From Sporolactobacillus pectinivorans (GTDB taxonomy: Bacteria > Bacillota > Bacilli > Bacillales > Sporolactobacillaceae): a DNA stretch of 64,000 bases. The notes beneath the pieces were generated by a model. It ran no database searches. It saw only the letters and a list, made by a program, of their open reading frames with translations, and was not told where the DNA came from. Below are positions 7,373-15,492 of the stretch, piece by piece (position 1 is the stretch's first letter; each line of letters starts with the position of its first letter). The stretch is taken from assembly GCF_002802965.1 (NCBI RefSeq), contig NZ_NXGA01000001.1, forward strand, positions 970,744 through 1,034,743, read 5' to 3'. The translations under genes and the position numbers were made by a program.

Positions 7373-9547
7373 TTGGAAAAAATAAAAAAGTTATTCTTCA
7401 TGCTGATCGCTTCGTTGTTTATCTTTTCTTTTTCCCTAAGCACAGTCGACTACAATCAAGCGTATGCACAGTCATCCGGGACAGAGAGCCCTGTCTTGAT
7501 CAGTAATGAATCGATAGACGGGAATAGTTCAGCAAACACTGTAACATTTGACCAGAAAGATCGCTCAAATCTGATCCGTTCTGTTGAGAAAAGTGCTCAT
7601 CGGCTGGATTATGTAAAGCCATTTAATCCTCCAGTTGTCAAAGAAAACATGCTCCAAAAAAGCATGTTGCTTCGCTCTGTCAAACAATCTGAGAAGCTTG
7701 GCGCTTCACGCACATTTCAAGCTTCCAATCTTGTAACCAATACATACTATCCAGAAAAAGCAACTTTAGAATATGTGGGGTCGCATGCCGATGTTTGGGT
7801 CGGTGATCCACAGTTTACCTCAGCCGACGCCACAAGACTTGGCCAGGAATTTGACCGGATTATTTATCCCTTGGACGTTTCGAATTTCGGAAGCGCGCCG
7901 AATGTTGATGGGAGTGGTAAGATAAACATTCTTTGCTTCGACATTCAGGATGGATTTGACCCGAGCAATGGTTATTCCGACTATGACGCCGGATATTTTG
8001 ATCCTAGAGACTTATTCCCGAACGACCCGCCCTATATAGAAAATTCAAATCAGACGGAAATTTTTTATATCGATACCAATCCATCAATGGGGACGGGGCC
8101 AACCAAAGATGTGACTGAGGCATTTTCAACGCTTGCTCATGAATTCCAGCATATGATTAATTTTAATCAAAAATTTCTGGTACAGCAGCATGATCCTATG
8201 GATACATGGATGAACGAAGGACTTTCGATGGCTGCAGAGCAGATCTACGCAGAGCAAGTCAATGCTAACGCTGTCCTGCAGGATCAAATTGATGACTATA
8301 ACAACGATCCGGACATTGCCGATGGACATTCGCTTCTTTATTGGGATAATAGTGGAGATACGATTGCCAATTATTCATTGTCCTATCTGTTTATGGAGTA
8401 TCTGCGCATTCAGTGCGGTCAGGGAAACGGTATCTTTAGGCAATTAATCAACGATCCGCACAGCAATTATGTGGCGGTTCAAGACCTGATCCATAAATAT
8501 ATCGATCCTCAAATGTCGTTCGGAAAGTTTATGACCGATTTTCGAATAGCATTATATTTGAAAAGGAGCACGGGCAGGTTTGGGTTTCATAATGAACCGG
8601 GATTTCAAAATATCGATCCAGTGGTTGATACTGACGACAGTTCCTCAGTCAGTCTGAGGAGTGGAGGGGCTATTGTCAAATGGATGAAGCTTTCATCCAT
8701 TCCAAAGACACCTCAGCGAAATATTACTTATACAAATCTTGCAGACGGCCGTTTTAATGATACGGCCTCTCCAGCTATCCCAAAAGTGTATCAGGTGGCC
8801 GACAACAACACGTCGGTTACGGGTACAGCAGAAACCCGGTCGGTAATCACGGTAACATCAGGCAGCAGGCAAATCAGCATTGGCAATGCGAATAGCACTG
8901 GAGAATATCAAGTTCCGATTCCCACATTAAAGGCAGGGACATTGCTCGAAATCTATGCGACAGACGCCGCAGGGAATAAAAGCGGCGCGAAATCCATTAA
9001 AGTTATTGCAAGCTCGAAGCCTTTAAGCCGTTCTCAGGTGAGCATTGTTAATAATCGAGGAGCAGATGACAGAATTTATGTCAACTGTCTGCAGAAGGGC
9101 GATGTAATCCGTCTCTATAATTCCCAGAAACACTGGCTAAAAACCCAGACGGCCAAGGGGAGCTCAACTATACTGTACGTTCATCAGCTGGGCAGTCAGT
9201 CCGGGAATGTTTATTTATCAGTCACGCATCCTCATTTGGGGACCAGCAATTGGACAAAGGTGTACTTTAGCGGTGAAATCTCCGCTGCCTTAAGATCGAG
9301 CCAGATCAAAGTATATAATTATAAACACCGCTATGATCAAGTCAGAGTCTACAGAATTAAAAAGGGCGACGACATCAGAGTTTACAATTCCAGAAACAGA
9401 TTGATTGCGCAAAAGATTTCAGGTGGCAGTTCAGTCACTTTATATATCCGCCAGCTTGGACGAGGCAAGGGTCACATTTACATGACAATCACACATTACC
9501 ATATGAGAGAGAGCAGTAAGACGTATGCCGCTTTCAAAGGAGAATAA
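7373..9547 (+). CDS. Large secreted M30-like zinc metallopeptidase with Ig-like and repeat domains
   Basis: About 724 residues with a signal peptide ending near YAQS. The catalytic segment is TLAHEFQHMINF with a downstream WMNEGLSMAAE, the HExxH plus distant Glu pattern of hyicolysin-type (M30) peptidases. After it come a bacterial Ig-like module (around VADNNTSVTGTAETRS to DAAGNKSGAK) and two related C-terminal repeats of about 85 residues, beginning SRSQVSIVNN and LRSSQIKVYN. The repeats probably bind the cell surface or substrate. TTG 7373 lies 5 nt after GAGGTGG; GTG 7364 is the alternative. A terminator follows at 9571. Substrate unknown. Confidence 0.78.
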   Translation: MEKIKKLFFMLIASLFIFSFSLSTVDYNQAYAQSSGTESPVLISNESIDGNSSANTVTFDQKDRSNLIRSVEKSAHRLDYVKPFNPPVVKENMLQKSMLLRSVKQSEKLGASRTFQASNLVTNTYYPEKATLEYVGSHADVWVGDPQFTSADATRLGQEFDRIIYPLDVSNFGSAPNVDGSGKINILCFDIQDGFDPSNGYSDYDAGYFDPRDLFPNDPPYIENSNQTEIFYIDTNPSMGTGPTKDVTEAFSTLAHEFQHMINFNQKFLVQQHDPMDTWMNEGLSMAAEQIYAEQVNANAVLQDQIDDYNNDPDIADGHSLLYWDNSGDTIANYSLSYLFMEYLRIQCGQGNGIFRQLINDPHSNYVAVQDLIHKYIDPQMSFGKFMTDFRIALYLKRSTGRFGFHNEPGFQNIDPVVDTDDSSSVSLRSGGAIVKWMKLSSIPKTPQRNITYTNLADGRFNDTASPAIPKVYQVADNNTSVTGTAETRSVITVTSGSRQISIGNANSTGEYQVPIPTLKAGTLLEIYATDAAGNKSGAKSIKVIASSKPLSRSQVSIVNNRGADDRIYVNCLQKGDVIRLYNSQKHWLKTQTAKGSSTILYVHQLGSQSGNVYLSVTHPHLGTSNWTKVYFSGEISAALRSSQIKVYNYKHRYDQVRVYRIKKGDDIRVYNSRNRLIAQKISGGSSVTLYIRQLGRGKGHIYMTITHYHMRESSKTYAAFKGE

Positions 9548-9570
9548 AGAATAGCGCGCGTACCAGAAAA

Positions 9571-9611
9571 AAACAGTGCCTCCTGTAAATATCAGGGAGG
9601 CACTGTTTTTA
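9571..9611 (+). terminator. Rho-independent terminator
   Basis: A 13-bp stem, AAACAGTGCCTCC (9571-9583) with GGAGGCACTGTTT (9596-9608), ends in a T-run and closes the metallopeptidase unit. Confidence 0.88.
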
Positions 9612-9688
9612 TAGTTTAAAAAAAGGACGAAATAATGCCCTAAAACTAAATGGGTTTTTTGTGGGAAAAAAGAAAACACAAATATAAT

Positions 9689-9706
9689 AAAATGTATTTA
9701 CATTTT
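9689..9706. promoter_or_regulatory. Palindromic operator of the beta-glucoside operon
   Basis: AAAATGTATTTACATTTT is a perfect inverted repeat directly after a TATAAT (9683-9688). Its TGTATNTACA-like core resembles sites of GntR regulators with UTRA domains such as TreR, and the GntR at 13245 ends this operon. Confidence 0.55.
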
Positions 9707-9709
9707 ATT

Positions 9710-9723
9710 ATAAAGCGCTTACA
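9710..9723 (-). promoter_or_regulatory. cre site (CcpA binding)
   Basis: The minus strand reads TGTAAGCGCTTTAT, which fits the cre consensus TGWAARCGYTWNCW at all but one position. It lies between the operator and the start of the phospho-glucosidase, so glucose repression is expected. Confidence 0.65.
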
Positions 9724-9754
9724 ATTGACATGTTGGATGAAGGGAGATGTGATT

Positions 9755-11131
9755 GTGCTGGTGAAATTAAAAGATGATTTTTTATGGGGGACTTCTGTTT
9801 CATCGATGCAGACGGAGGGAGCAGTCAATGAGGGGGGAAAGGGTCCATCAGTTTATGACGAACCAGATCTTTGTGTCAGAGGTAAAGCATCGGACTGGAA
9901 GATAGCTACTGATGATTACCATCGCTATGACGAAGACATTGCCATGATGAAAGAAATGCATTTTAATTGTTACCGCTTTTCAATATCGTGGTCGCGGGTG
10001 TTTCCATCGGGAGACGGAGCCGTCAATGAGGAAGGTCTGAAGTTTTACGACAGTCTGATTCGGCGGTTAAAGGACAATCATATTGAACCGATGATTTGTT
10101 TGTATCACTTTGATATGCCTGCACATTTAGCGAGGAAATATAATGGCTTCGCCTCAAGGTATGTCGTCGATGCATTTGTTCGTTATGGGAAGATCATTAT
10201 TGATCGTTATAAAGATCAGGTCAAGTACTGGCTGACTTTTAACGAACAGAATATTTTCGGGTGGGACAGTTCGATAGGCGGGTGCTATTTACCGCCAAAC
10301 GAAAAGCTTATTTATCAGGTGAATCATAATGCGTTGATCGCTCACGCAAGAGTCGTCAGCTACCTGCATCAAAAAGTTCCTCATGCATTAGCCGGTGGAA
10401 TGATTGCTTATCAGCTTCGCTACCCGGCAACAACACTGCCTAAAGATCAGCTGATTACTCAGGAGATTGATGAACGGCTGAACCAGTTTTATTTTGAAGT
10501 CTATGCCAACGGAAAGTATCCGGACTATATGGTTCAGTACTTAAAAAATCACCATTGCTTTCCACAATTTGAACAAGGCGATGAAAAAGATTTGAAAGAT
10601 GGAAAGGCAGACTTCCTTTCTTTCAGTTATTATGCGAGCAGTGTCATCAGTGCCAATCGTATTCCGCCGAATCTCCCTTTTTTTCAATTTGATCAGTATG
10701 GGAAGATAGAGAATGCTCTGGTTGGAACAACCGAGTGGAACTGGCAGATTGATCCCATTGGTTTCCGTCTGGCACTTGTTAAAACAGCGAACCGCTACCA
10801 TCTTCCGGTTTTTCCGATTGAAAATGGAATGGGGGTTAATGAACAACGTGATGAAGACGGGCAGATCAATGATTTCTATCGCATCGATTACCATCGTGAA
10901 CATATTGATGAAATGAAACGGGCTATTTTTGAAGACGGTATTGATTGTCTCGGATATCTTTCATGGGGTGCAATAGATATCATAAGTTCTCAAGGACAGA
11001 TGAAGAAGAGATATGGCTTTGTTTATGTCAATCGCGATGACAGTGAAATCAGAGACCTGAAGCGAATCCCTAAAAAAAGCTTTTACTGGATGCAAAAAGT
11101 GGTCATGACAAATGGGGAAGATCTCCGTTGA
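9755..11131 (+). CDS. 6-phospho-beta-glucosidase, GH1 (458 aa)
   Basis: Cytosolic GH1 enzyme that hydrolyses phosphorylated beta-glucosides delivered by the PTS. The N-terminal FLWGTSVSSMQTEG, the acid/base Glu in TFNEQN (about residue 163) and the nucleophile Glu in IENGMG (about 356) are all present. GTG 9755 is taken as start because AGGGAG ends 8 nt before it; the long upstream extension from 9650 would run through the promoter and operators. First gene of the operon with EIIC, EIIB, EIIA and the GntR regulator. Confidence 0.88.
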   Translation: MLVKLKDDFLWGTSVSSMQTEGAVNEGGKGPSVYDEPDLCVRGKASDWKIATDDYHRYDEDIAMMKEMHFNCYRFSISWSRVFPSGDGAVNEEGLKFYDSLIRRLKDNHIEPMICLYHFDMPAHLARKYNGFASRYVVDAFVRYGKIIIDRYKDQVKYWLTFNEQNIFGWDSSIGGCYLPPNEKLIYQVNHNALIAHARVVSYLHQKVPHALAGGMIAYQLRYPATTLPKDQLITQEIDERLNQFYFEVYANGKYPDYMVQYLKNHHCFPQFEQGDEKDLKDGKADFLSFSYYASSVISANRIPPNLPFFQFDQYGKIENALVGTTEWNWQIDPIGFRLALVKTANRYHLPVFPIENGMGVNEQRDEDGQINDFYRIDYHREHIDEMKRAIFEDGIDCLGYLSWGAIDIISSQGQMKKRYGFVYVNRDDSEIRDLKRIPKKSFYWMQKVVMTNGEDLR

Positions 11132-11154
11132 TCAAATAACATGGAGGGATTAAA

Positions 11155-12498
11155 ATGAATTTTGAAAGCGGTTTCTTGAAAAGATTTACGATTTTTTCGC
11201 AGAAGCTAGGCGCCCAGGTTCATTTACGTTCTCTGCGCGATGCATTTGCAACGATCATGCCTCTTTTCATTCTGGCAGGCTTGGCTGTCCTGTTTAATAA
11301 TGTTGTTATTTTACCCACTGGATTTATGTCAAAAATCGTACCGGCCAGTGTACTGACTCAATGGCAGACCTGGGGAAACCTGATTACTAACGGGACGATG
11401 AACCTGTCTTCAATAGTCATCGCTGGGGCGATTGCCTATCATCTGGCAGTCAATAAAAGATTTAAAAACCCGATTGCTGCAGTAATTAACGCCCTGTCGT
11501 GCTCCGTTGTGATGCTGCCCCTGGTCGCTCAAGTTGCTGCGATCGCTCAGCCGGATAGGCTTGTGAAGGTTTCAGGAGCCATTTCCTATGCACAGATCGG
11601 GACGCAAGGCATGTTTTCCGGAATCGTTGTGGGCCTGCTTGGGACAGAGATTTTCATGAAGCTGTCAAAGTCAAAAAGACTGCAGTTTAATCTGGGCAAC
11701 GGTGTGCCGCCTGCTGTCGCCAATTCATTTCGTGTCATGCTACCTATTATCTTTTCAATCTGCCTGTTTTCTTTTGTTTCTTTTATTCTACAGGTCTATG
11801 TACACATGGACTTTGTGGCTTTGGTCGGCATATTGATTCAGCAGCCGCTTAAAGCAGTCAACACAAGTTTGCCTGGATATCTACTGATTGTGGCCTGTAG
11901 CAATCTGCTGTTTTCTGTCGGCATTCATCAGGCGGTGCTTTCAGGGCCACTGCTTGATCCGGTTTTACTGGCCAATATGAACGAAAATATGAAAGCATTT
12001 GCCGCTGGGCAGCACATCCCGAACATTATCAATTATTCATTCCACAATATCTATTCGATCATGGGTGGATCAGGAGCAACTTTTGCCCTGCTCATCGCAA
12101 TCTTTATTTTTAGCAAAAACAGGGCGTCAAGGGATGTTGCCAAGCTTTCGATCGCACCTGGTATCTTCAATATCAACGAACCAGTCATTTTTGGGTTGCC
12201 GATCGTATTCAATATTCCGATGATGATTCCATTTATCTTGTCACCTGCTATTTCATCCGTTATTGCTTATCTGGCAACGTATTTTGGATGGATGAGACCT
12301 TGCGTGGTGATGATTGCCTGGACGACTCCACCTTTTATCAATTCGTTTCTGGCCACAGCGGGTGACTGGAGGGCCCCCGTTGTCCAATTGTTTATTATCG
12401 TTGTCCTTACGTTGATCTATCTGCCATTTTTGAAGGTTCATGATCATCTCTTGGAATTAAGTGCGAAAAAGGCGGCTGAAGAATCAGAAAAAAAGTAA
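11155..12498 (+). CDS. PTS beta-glucoside/cellobiose transporter subunit EIIC
   Basis: Membrane subunit of 447 residues of the lactose/cellobiose PTS family. It has many hydrophobic helices and family regions such as LRDAFATIMPLFILAG at the N-terminus and APGIFNINEPVIFGLPIVFN, the conserved INEP loop. It imports the beta-glucoside with phosphate passed from the EIIB at 12526. A good AGGGAT site precedes ATG 11155, 23 bp after the glucosidase stop. Exact sugar (cellobiose, a diglucoside or an aryl-glucoside) is not decided. Confidence 0.9.
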   Translation: MNFESGFLKRFTIFSQKLGAQVHLRSLRDAFATIMPLFILAGLAVLFNNVVILPTGFMSKIVPASVLTQWQTWGNLITNGTMNLSSIVIAGAIAYHLAVNKRFKNPIAAVINALSCSVVMLPLVAQVAAIAQPDRLVKVSGAISYAQIGTQGMFSGIVVGLLGTEIFMKLSKSKRLQFNLGNGVPPAVANSFRVMLPIIFSICLFSFVSFILQVYVHMDFVALVGILIQQPLKAVNTSLPGYLLIVACSNLLFSVGIHQAVLSGPLLDPVLLANMNENMKAFAAGQHIPNIINYSFHNIYSIMGGSGATFALLIAIFIFSKNRASRDVAKLSIAPGIFNINEPVIFGLPIVFNIPMMIPFILSPAISSVIAYLATYFGWMRPCVVMIAWTTPPFINSFLATAGDWRAPVVQLFIIVVLTLIYLPFLKVHDHLLELSAKKAAEESEKK

Positions 12499-12525
12499 GT
12501 AAACCTAAAAGGGGAGTGTTCGATC

Positions 12526-12837
12526 ATGATTCATATTTTGCTGGCCTGCGCGTCGGGCATGTCGACGAGCATGGTTGTCAAAAACATGGAAAAAGCGGCA
12601 CGGGACAAGGGGATTGAAGCCAAAATCTGGGCTGTTCCTGAGGTTGAAGTCGAAAATGAGAAGGATCATGTGGATGTCATACTGCTCGGGCCACAGGTAA
12701 GTTTTCTTGAGGATGAAGTAAAGACTATGGTGAATAACAAAATTCCTGTGGCAGTTATTGATATGATGGATTACGGAAAGATGAATGGAGAGGCGGTATT
12801 GAATCAGGCACTTGAATTAATTGGAGGCGGCAAGTGA
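12526..12837 (+). CDS. PTS EIIB component, lactose/cellobiose family (103 aa)
   Basis: Small cytosolic phosphocarrier. The phosphorylated Cys lies near the N-terminus in LLACASGMSTSMVV, followed by VDVILLGPQVSF, both typical of the family. Starts behind GGGGAG. Its stop overlaps the start of the EIIA gene, so the two are coupled. Confidence 0.92.
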   Translation: MIHILLACASGMSTSMVVKNMEKAARDKGIEAKIWAVPEVEVENEKDHVDVILLGPQVSFLEDEVKTMVNNKIPVAVIDMMDYGKMNGEAVLNQALELIGGGK

Positions 12838-13160
12838 TGGAAGGGTTAGAGGAGAAAATTTTTACAATCATCAGCAATGTCGGCACAGCCAAAGGAAGAT
12901 ATGTTGCAGCACTGAATGCGAGCAAAAAAGGCGACATATCTTTGGCAAATCAGCTAATAAAAGATGGAGATAAGTTTCTCATTGAAGGGCATAAAATTCA
13001 TAGCAAATTAGTACAGCAGGAAGCATCGGGAGAGGGTGAGAGCATTTCTCTTTTGCTGATTCATGCAGAGGACCAATTCATGAGTGCCGAAACAGTGAAA
13101 CTTTTGGTTAAAGAGCTCATTGAAGTTTATGGCAAGATCAACAAATTAGGTATTAGCTGA
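12837..13160 (+). CDS. PTS EIIA component, lactose/cellobiose family (107 aa)
   Basis: Helical trimer-type EIIA; the phosphorylated His is in LLLIHAEDQFMSA. ATG 12837 is 9 nt from GGAGG and overlaps the EIIB stop by one base; a GTG one codon earlier is possible. Last transporter gene of the operon. Confidence 0.92.
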   Translation: MEGLEEKIFTIISNVGTAKGRYVAALNASKKGDISLANQLIKDGDKFLIEGHKIHSKLVQQEASGEGESISLLLIHAEDQFMSAETVKLLVKELIEVYGKINKLGIS

Positions 13161-13176
13161 AAATTTATTCCGATGG

Positions 13177-13212
13177 TACAGGGATACGGAAAATTGATAT
13201 AATATCCCTGTA
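13177..13212 (+). terminator. Inverted repeat between PTS operon and regulator, terminator or operator
   Basis: TACAGGGATA (13177-13186) pairs with TATCCCTGTA (13203-13212), followed by TCTTTTATT. The loop contains TATAAT (13198-13203), a probable -10 for the regulator gene, so the hairpin may act as weak terminator, operator, or both. Confidence 0.45.
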
Positions 13213-13244
13213 TCTTTTATTAATTGGGTGAGGGGGATTCAAAG

Positions 13245-13964
13245 ATGGTACAGCATAAAAATATAGCCAACATTCTTGAAAAAAGAATACAAAACCATGT
13301 CTACCCTCCCTTATCCCAGATTCCGACACAAAATGAATTGGCGGATGAGTTTAATACAAGCAGGGTGACCATTAAGAAAGCCATCGATACCTTAATCGCT
13401 GAAGGATTATTGGTTAGCAATCGTGGATCAGGGACATTCGTTATGTCCAATCCTCTTATCAATGAAATGAATTTCAGCGGTAAAAGCTATACGGGATTAA
13501 CAGCAACCATGGGTGAGGAAAAAGACAGAATATCCAGTGCTATTATTAAGTTTGAAAGTGATTTTCCAAATTCAAGACTTCAGAAAATCTTGTTGCTGGG
13601 AGAAACAAGCCCAATCTATCATATTATCCGGTTACGCAACTTAGACAATGAACCCTTTCAACTGGAGCACACTTTTATGCCCATTGATGTCATTCCCGGA
13701 GTAAACAAGGAAATACTCTTTCATTCCATTTATTCGTATATCCAGGACTCCCTCGGCCTTAAAATAGGCAGCAGTTACCGGATCATCAAGGCCGTAAAGC
13801 CGGATGAACTGGATATCACCTATCTGGACTGCAAAACTGATGATCCGATTCTCGAAGTGGAACAGGTAGTATATCTGGATAATGGTGTACCCTTCGAATA
13901 TTCTCGGTCGAGGCATCGTTACGACAAGGGCGGCATCGTGATTAATAATCAGATTGATTTGTGA
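13245..13964 (+). CDS. GntR-family regulator with UTRA domain (239 aa)
   Basis: An N-terminal winged helix (PTQNELADEFNTSRVTIKKA, then LIAEGLLVSNRGSGTF) is followed by a UTRA sensor domain of about 150 residues. Regulators of this type sense phosphorylated sugars, so the likely ligand is the 6-phospho-beta-glucoside made by the operon. ATG 13245 has GAGGGGGAT in front; the reading frame is open seven codons upstream (TTG 13224). The palindrome at 9689 is the likely operator. Confidence 0.85.
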   Translation: MVQHKNIANILEKRIQNHVYPPLSQIPTQNELADEFNTSRVTIKKAIDTLIAEGLLVSNRGSGTFVMSNPLINEMNFSGKSYTGLTATMGEEKDRISSAIIKFESDFPNSRLQKILLLGETSPIYHIIRLRNLDNEPFQLEHTFMPIDVIPGVNKEILFHSIYSYIQDSLGLKIGSSYRIIKAVKPDELDITYLDCKTDDPILEVEQVVYLDNGVPFEYSRSRHRYDKGGIVINNQIDL

Positions 13965-14042
13965 ACAGTATTTGTGGAGATACACCTGATGAGTAAAATT
14001 GGAAATATTAGTGTGCCTTCTTTAATTTTTTGACAATGCTAA

Positions 14043-14098
14043 AACAGGCCTACTTCGTATACCGTTGCAGCGGTATGGTATATGAAACAGGTCTTGAA
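14043..14098 (-). terminator. Imperfect hairpin between convergent genes
   Basis: Between the GntR gene and the minus-strand hydrolase, ATACCG and CGGTAT form a core stem, extended outward by CAGGCCT against AGGTCTTG with a bulge. Only a short T-run follows on the minus strand, so termination is tentative. Confidence 0.35.
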
Positions 14099-14133
14099 TA
14101 TTAGGATCAGTAAATTTTCTAGATCTTATTTAT

Positions 14134-15054
14134 TTACAATTTATTTACAAAAGTAGTGTTTTTAGTATCTTCTAATGCGTCCTCAAACATTTTAATATAT
14201 TTATCAGGTCTCCAGTCTGTACCTTCGACTGATGAATTGTATTTAAACAGGAACCGCGTCGCAAGTGACAGATCGATGGTCGCGGTAAACATCTCAGATT
14301 CGCCGGCAACGTCATCCGTAAACTTATGCCCGGCAAAGTAATAGGGTTCCCATGTCTTTCTGCTTGGGCCAATGATGCTGCTGCCTCCCCAGAAGTCATT
14401 ATACAGATCCACGCCACCTAGGTTGGCGGATGCGATATAAATACCCTCACGAATAACACCGGCTTCCAGTGTTGTGGTGCCTAATCCCTTGCCATGACAT
14501 TTAGCAAGTGCCGTACTATTGATGTACAATCGGCAGCCCTTAGCAGCATAATATCGCATTAACTCGGGAAAGCAATAAGTATCATAGCAAATGGCACAAC
14601 CTACAGGACCCCAAGGTGTATTTAATATAAATGGTTTATCGCCCCGAACAGCCCAGTTTGGCTCCGGTGCAGGAAGATGCATTTTACGATAGGATCCGAC
14701 CAATCCATCAGGAGAAAAGACAGCCAGTGCGTTATATAGTTTAGAAGGATCTGCAGAATCCTTTTCAGGCATGCCAAAGACAGCATAAACGCCATATTTT
14801 TTGGTTAGTTCGGCAACTTCATCAGTCGATTCACCCGGTATTGTTTCTGAGAGCTTATATTGCATTTTCTCTTCAAGAGGTTTTTCAGCTTCGTCATCAT
14901 AACCCGTCAGAGACATTTCTGGAAATACAATAAAATCGCTGCCTTTTTTCGCGGCACTTTCGATATACCCTTTAATACGATTCAAATTCTTTTCCTTGTC
15001 TCCCCAAACAGCATTAAAAGTGACAACGGACAAGTTAATGACATCTTTAAACAT
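14134..15054 (-). CDS. Carbon-nitrogen hydrolase, nitrilase superfamily (306 aa)
   Basis: The Glu-Lys-Cys triad is visible: FPEMSLTGY, YRKMHLPAPE and CAICYDTYCFPE. These enzymes hydrolyse amides, carbamoyl compounds or nitriles in the cytosol. ATG 15054 follows AGAGG; an ATG at 15072 would sit inside a long palindrome and lacks a site. It is divergent from the LacI gene and next to an M20/CUT2 operon, which fits hydrolysis of an amide-bearing substrate brought in by that importer. The exact substrate cannot be read. Confidence 0.8.
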   Translation of the reverse strand: MFKDVINLSVVTFNAVWGDKEKNLNRIKGYIESAAKKGSDFIVFPEMSLTGYDDEAEKPLEEKMQYKLSETIPGESTDEVAELTKKYGVYAVFGMPEKDSADPSKLYNALAVFSPDGLVGSYRKMHLPAPEPNWAVRGDKPFILNTPWGPVGCAICYDTYCFPELMRYYAAKGCRLYINSTALAKCHGKGLGTTTLEAGVIREGIYIASANLGGVDLYNDFWGGSSIIGPSRKTWEPYYFAGHKFTDDVAGESEMFTATIDLSLATRFLFKYNSSVEGTDWRPDKYIKMFEDALEDTKNTTFVNKL

Positions 15055-15070
15055 TTTACCTCTTCTTTCC

Positions 15071-15121
15071 ATATTTTATTATTGTGCAATAATAAAATAT
15101 CACTATATTGTGAAATGTCAA
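15071..15121 (-). promoter_or_regulatory. Promoter with 30-bp palindrome for the nitrilase-like gene
   Basis: On the minus strand TTGACA (15121-15116), a 16-bp spacer and TATTTT (15099-15094) form a promoter. The -10 lies in a perfect palindrome at 15071-15100 with arms ATATTTTATTATTG and CAATAATAAAATAT around TG, well placed for a repressor. Confidence 0.55.
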
Positions 15122-15306
15122 TTTGCTTGTAAGATAATTTACCATACAAACTAAGCAATTTACTGCATCGCCAACTCTTTTTATATGTACTGTCAATCAA
15201 AGAAAGAGCCCTATTTTGTTAGATAATAACATAATTTCTGCTCAATCTCCCATATTAGTTATGTATAAGTAAAATTAAAATAATTAGATATTTCAAGAAA
15301 AAGCGA

Positions 15307-15335
15307 TTGACTTTTCAATACAAACAGATTAATCT
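15307..15335 (+). promoter_or_regulatory. Candidate promoter of the lacI-type gene
   Basis: TTGACT (15307-15312), 17 bp, TAATCT (15330-15335). The -10 is weak. The first LacI-type operator follows 24 bp downstream. Confidence 0.4.
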
Positions 15336-15358
15336 AAAAACATGATTTTTTGAGATCG

Positions 15359-15375
15359 TGTGAAACCGGTTTTAG
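15359..15375. promoter_or_regulatory. LacI-type operator 1
   Basis: TGTGAAACCGGTTTTAG, centred on AACCGGTT, the usual shape of a LacI/RbsR half-site pair. An identical 17-mer lies at 15444-15460 and a weaker copy (TGTGGAACCAATTTTAA) at 15416-15432. Confidence 0.7.
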
Positions 15376-15443
15376 TTAAGCCTATTAATCAGATTTATAG
15401 AATGTTTACAAATAATGTGGAACCAATTTTAATTTTTATTCAA

Positions 15444-15460
15444 TGTGAAACCGGTTTTAG
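15444..15460. promoter_or_regulatory. LacI-type operator 2
   Basis: Exact copy of the operator at 15359, 33 bp before the regulator start codon. Repression by looping or roadblock is plausible, giving autoregulation. Confidence 0.7.
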
Positions 15461-15492
15461 AAAATGTTTCTAATTTGGCAGGAGGCGTTGCT

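Noticed and set aside
15471..15491. Second sigma-54-like site TGGCAG...GTTGC before the LacI gene
   Set aside because: Spacing between the GG and GC elements is one base too long, and the sequence is the ribosome site of the gene.
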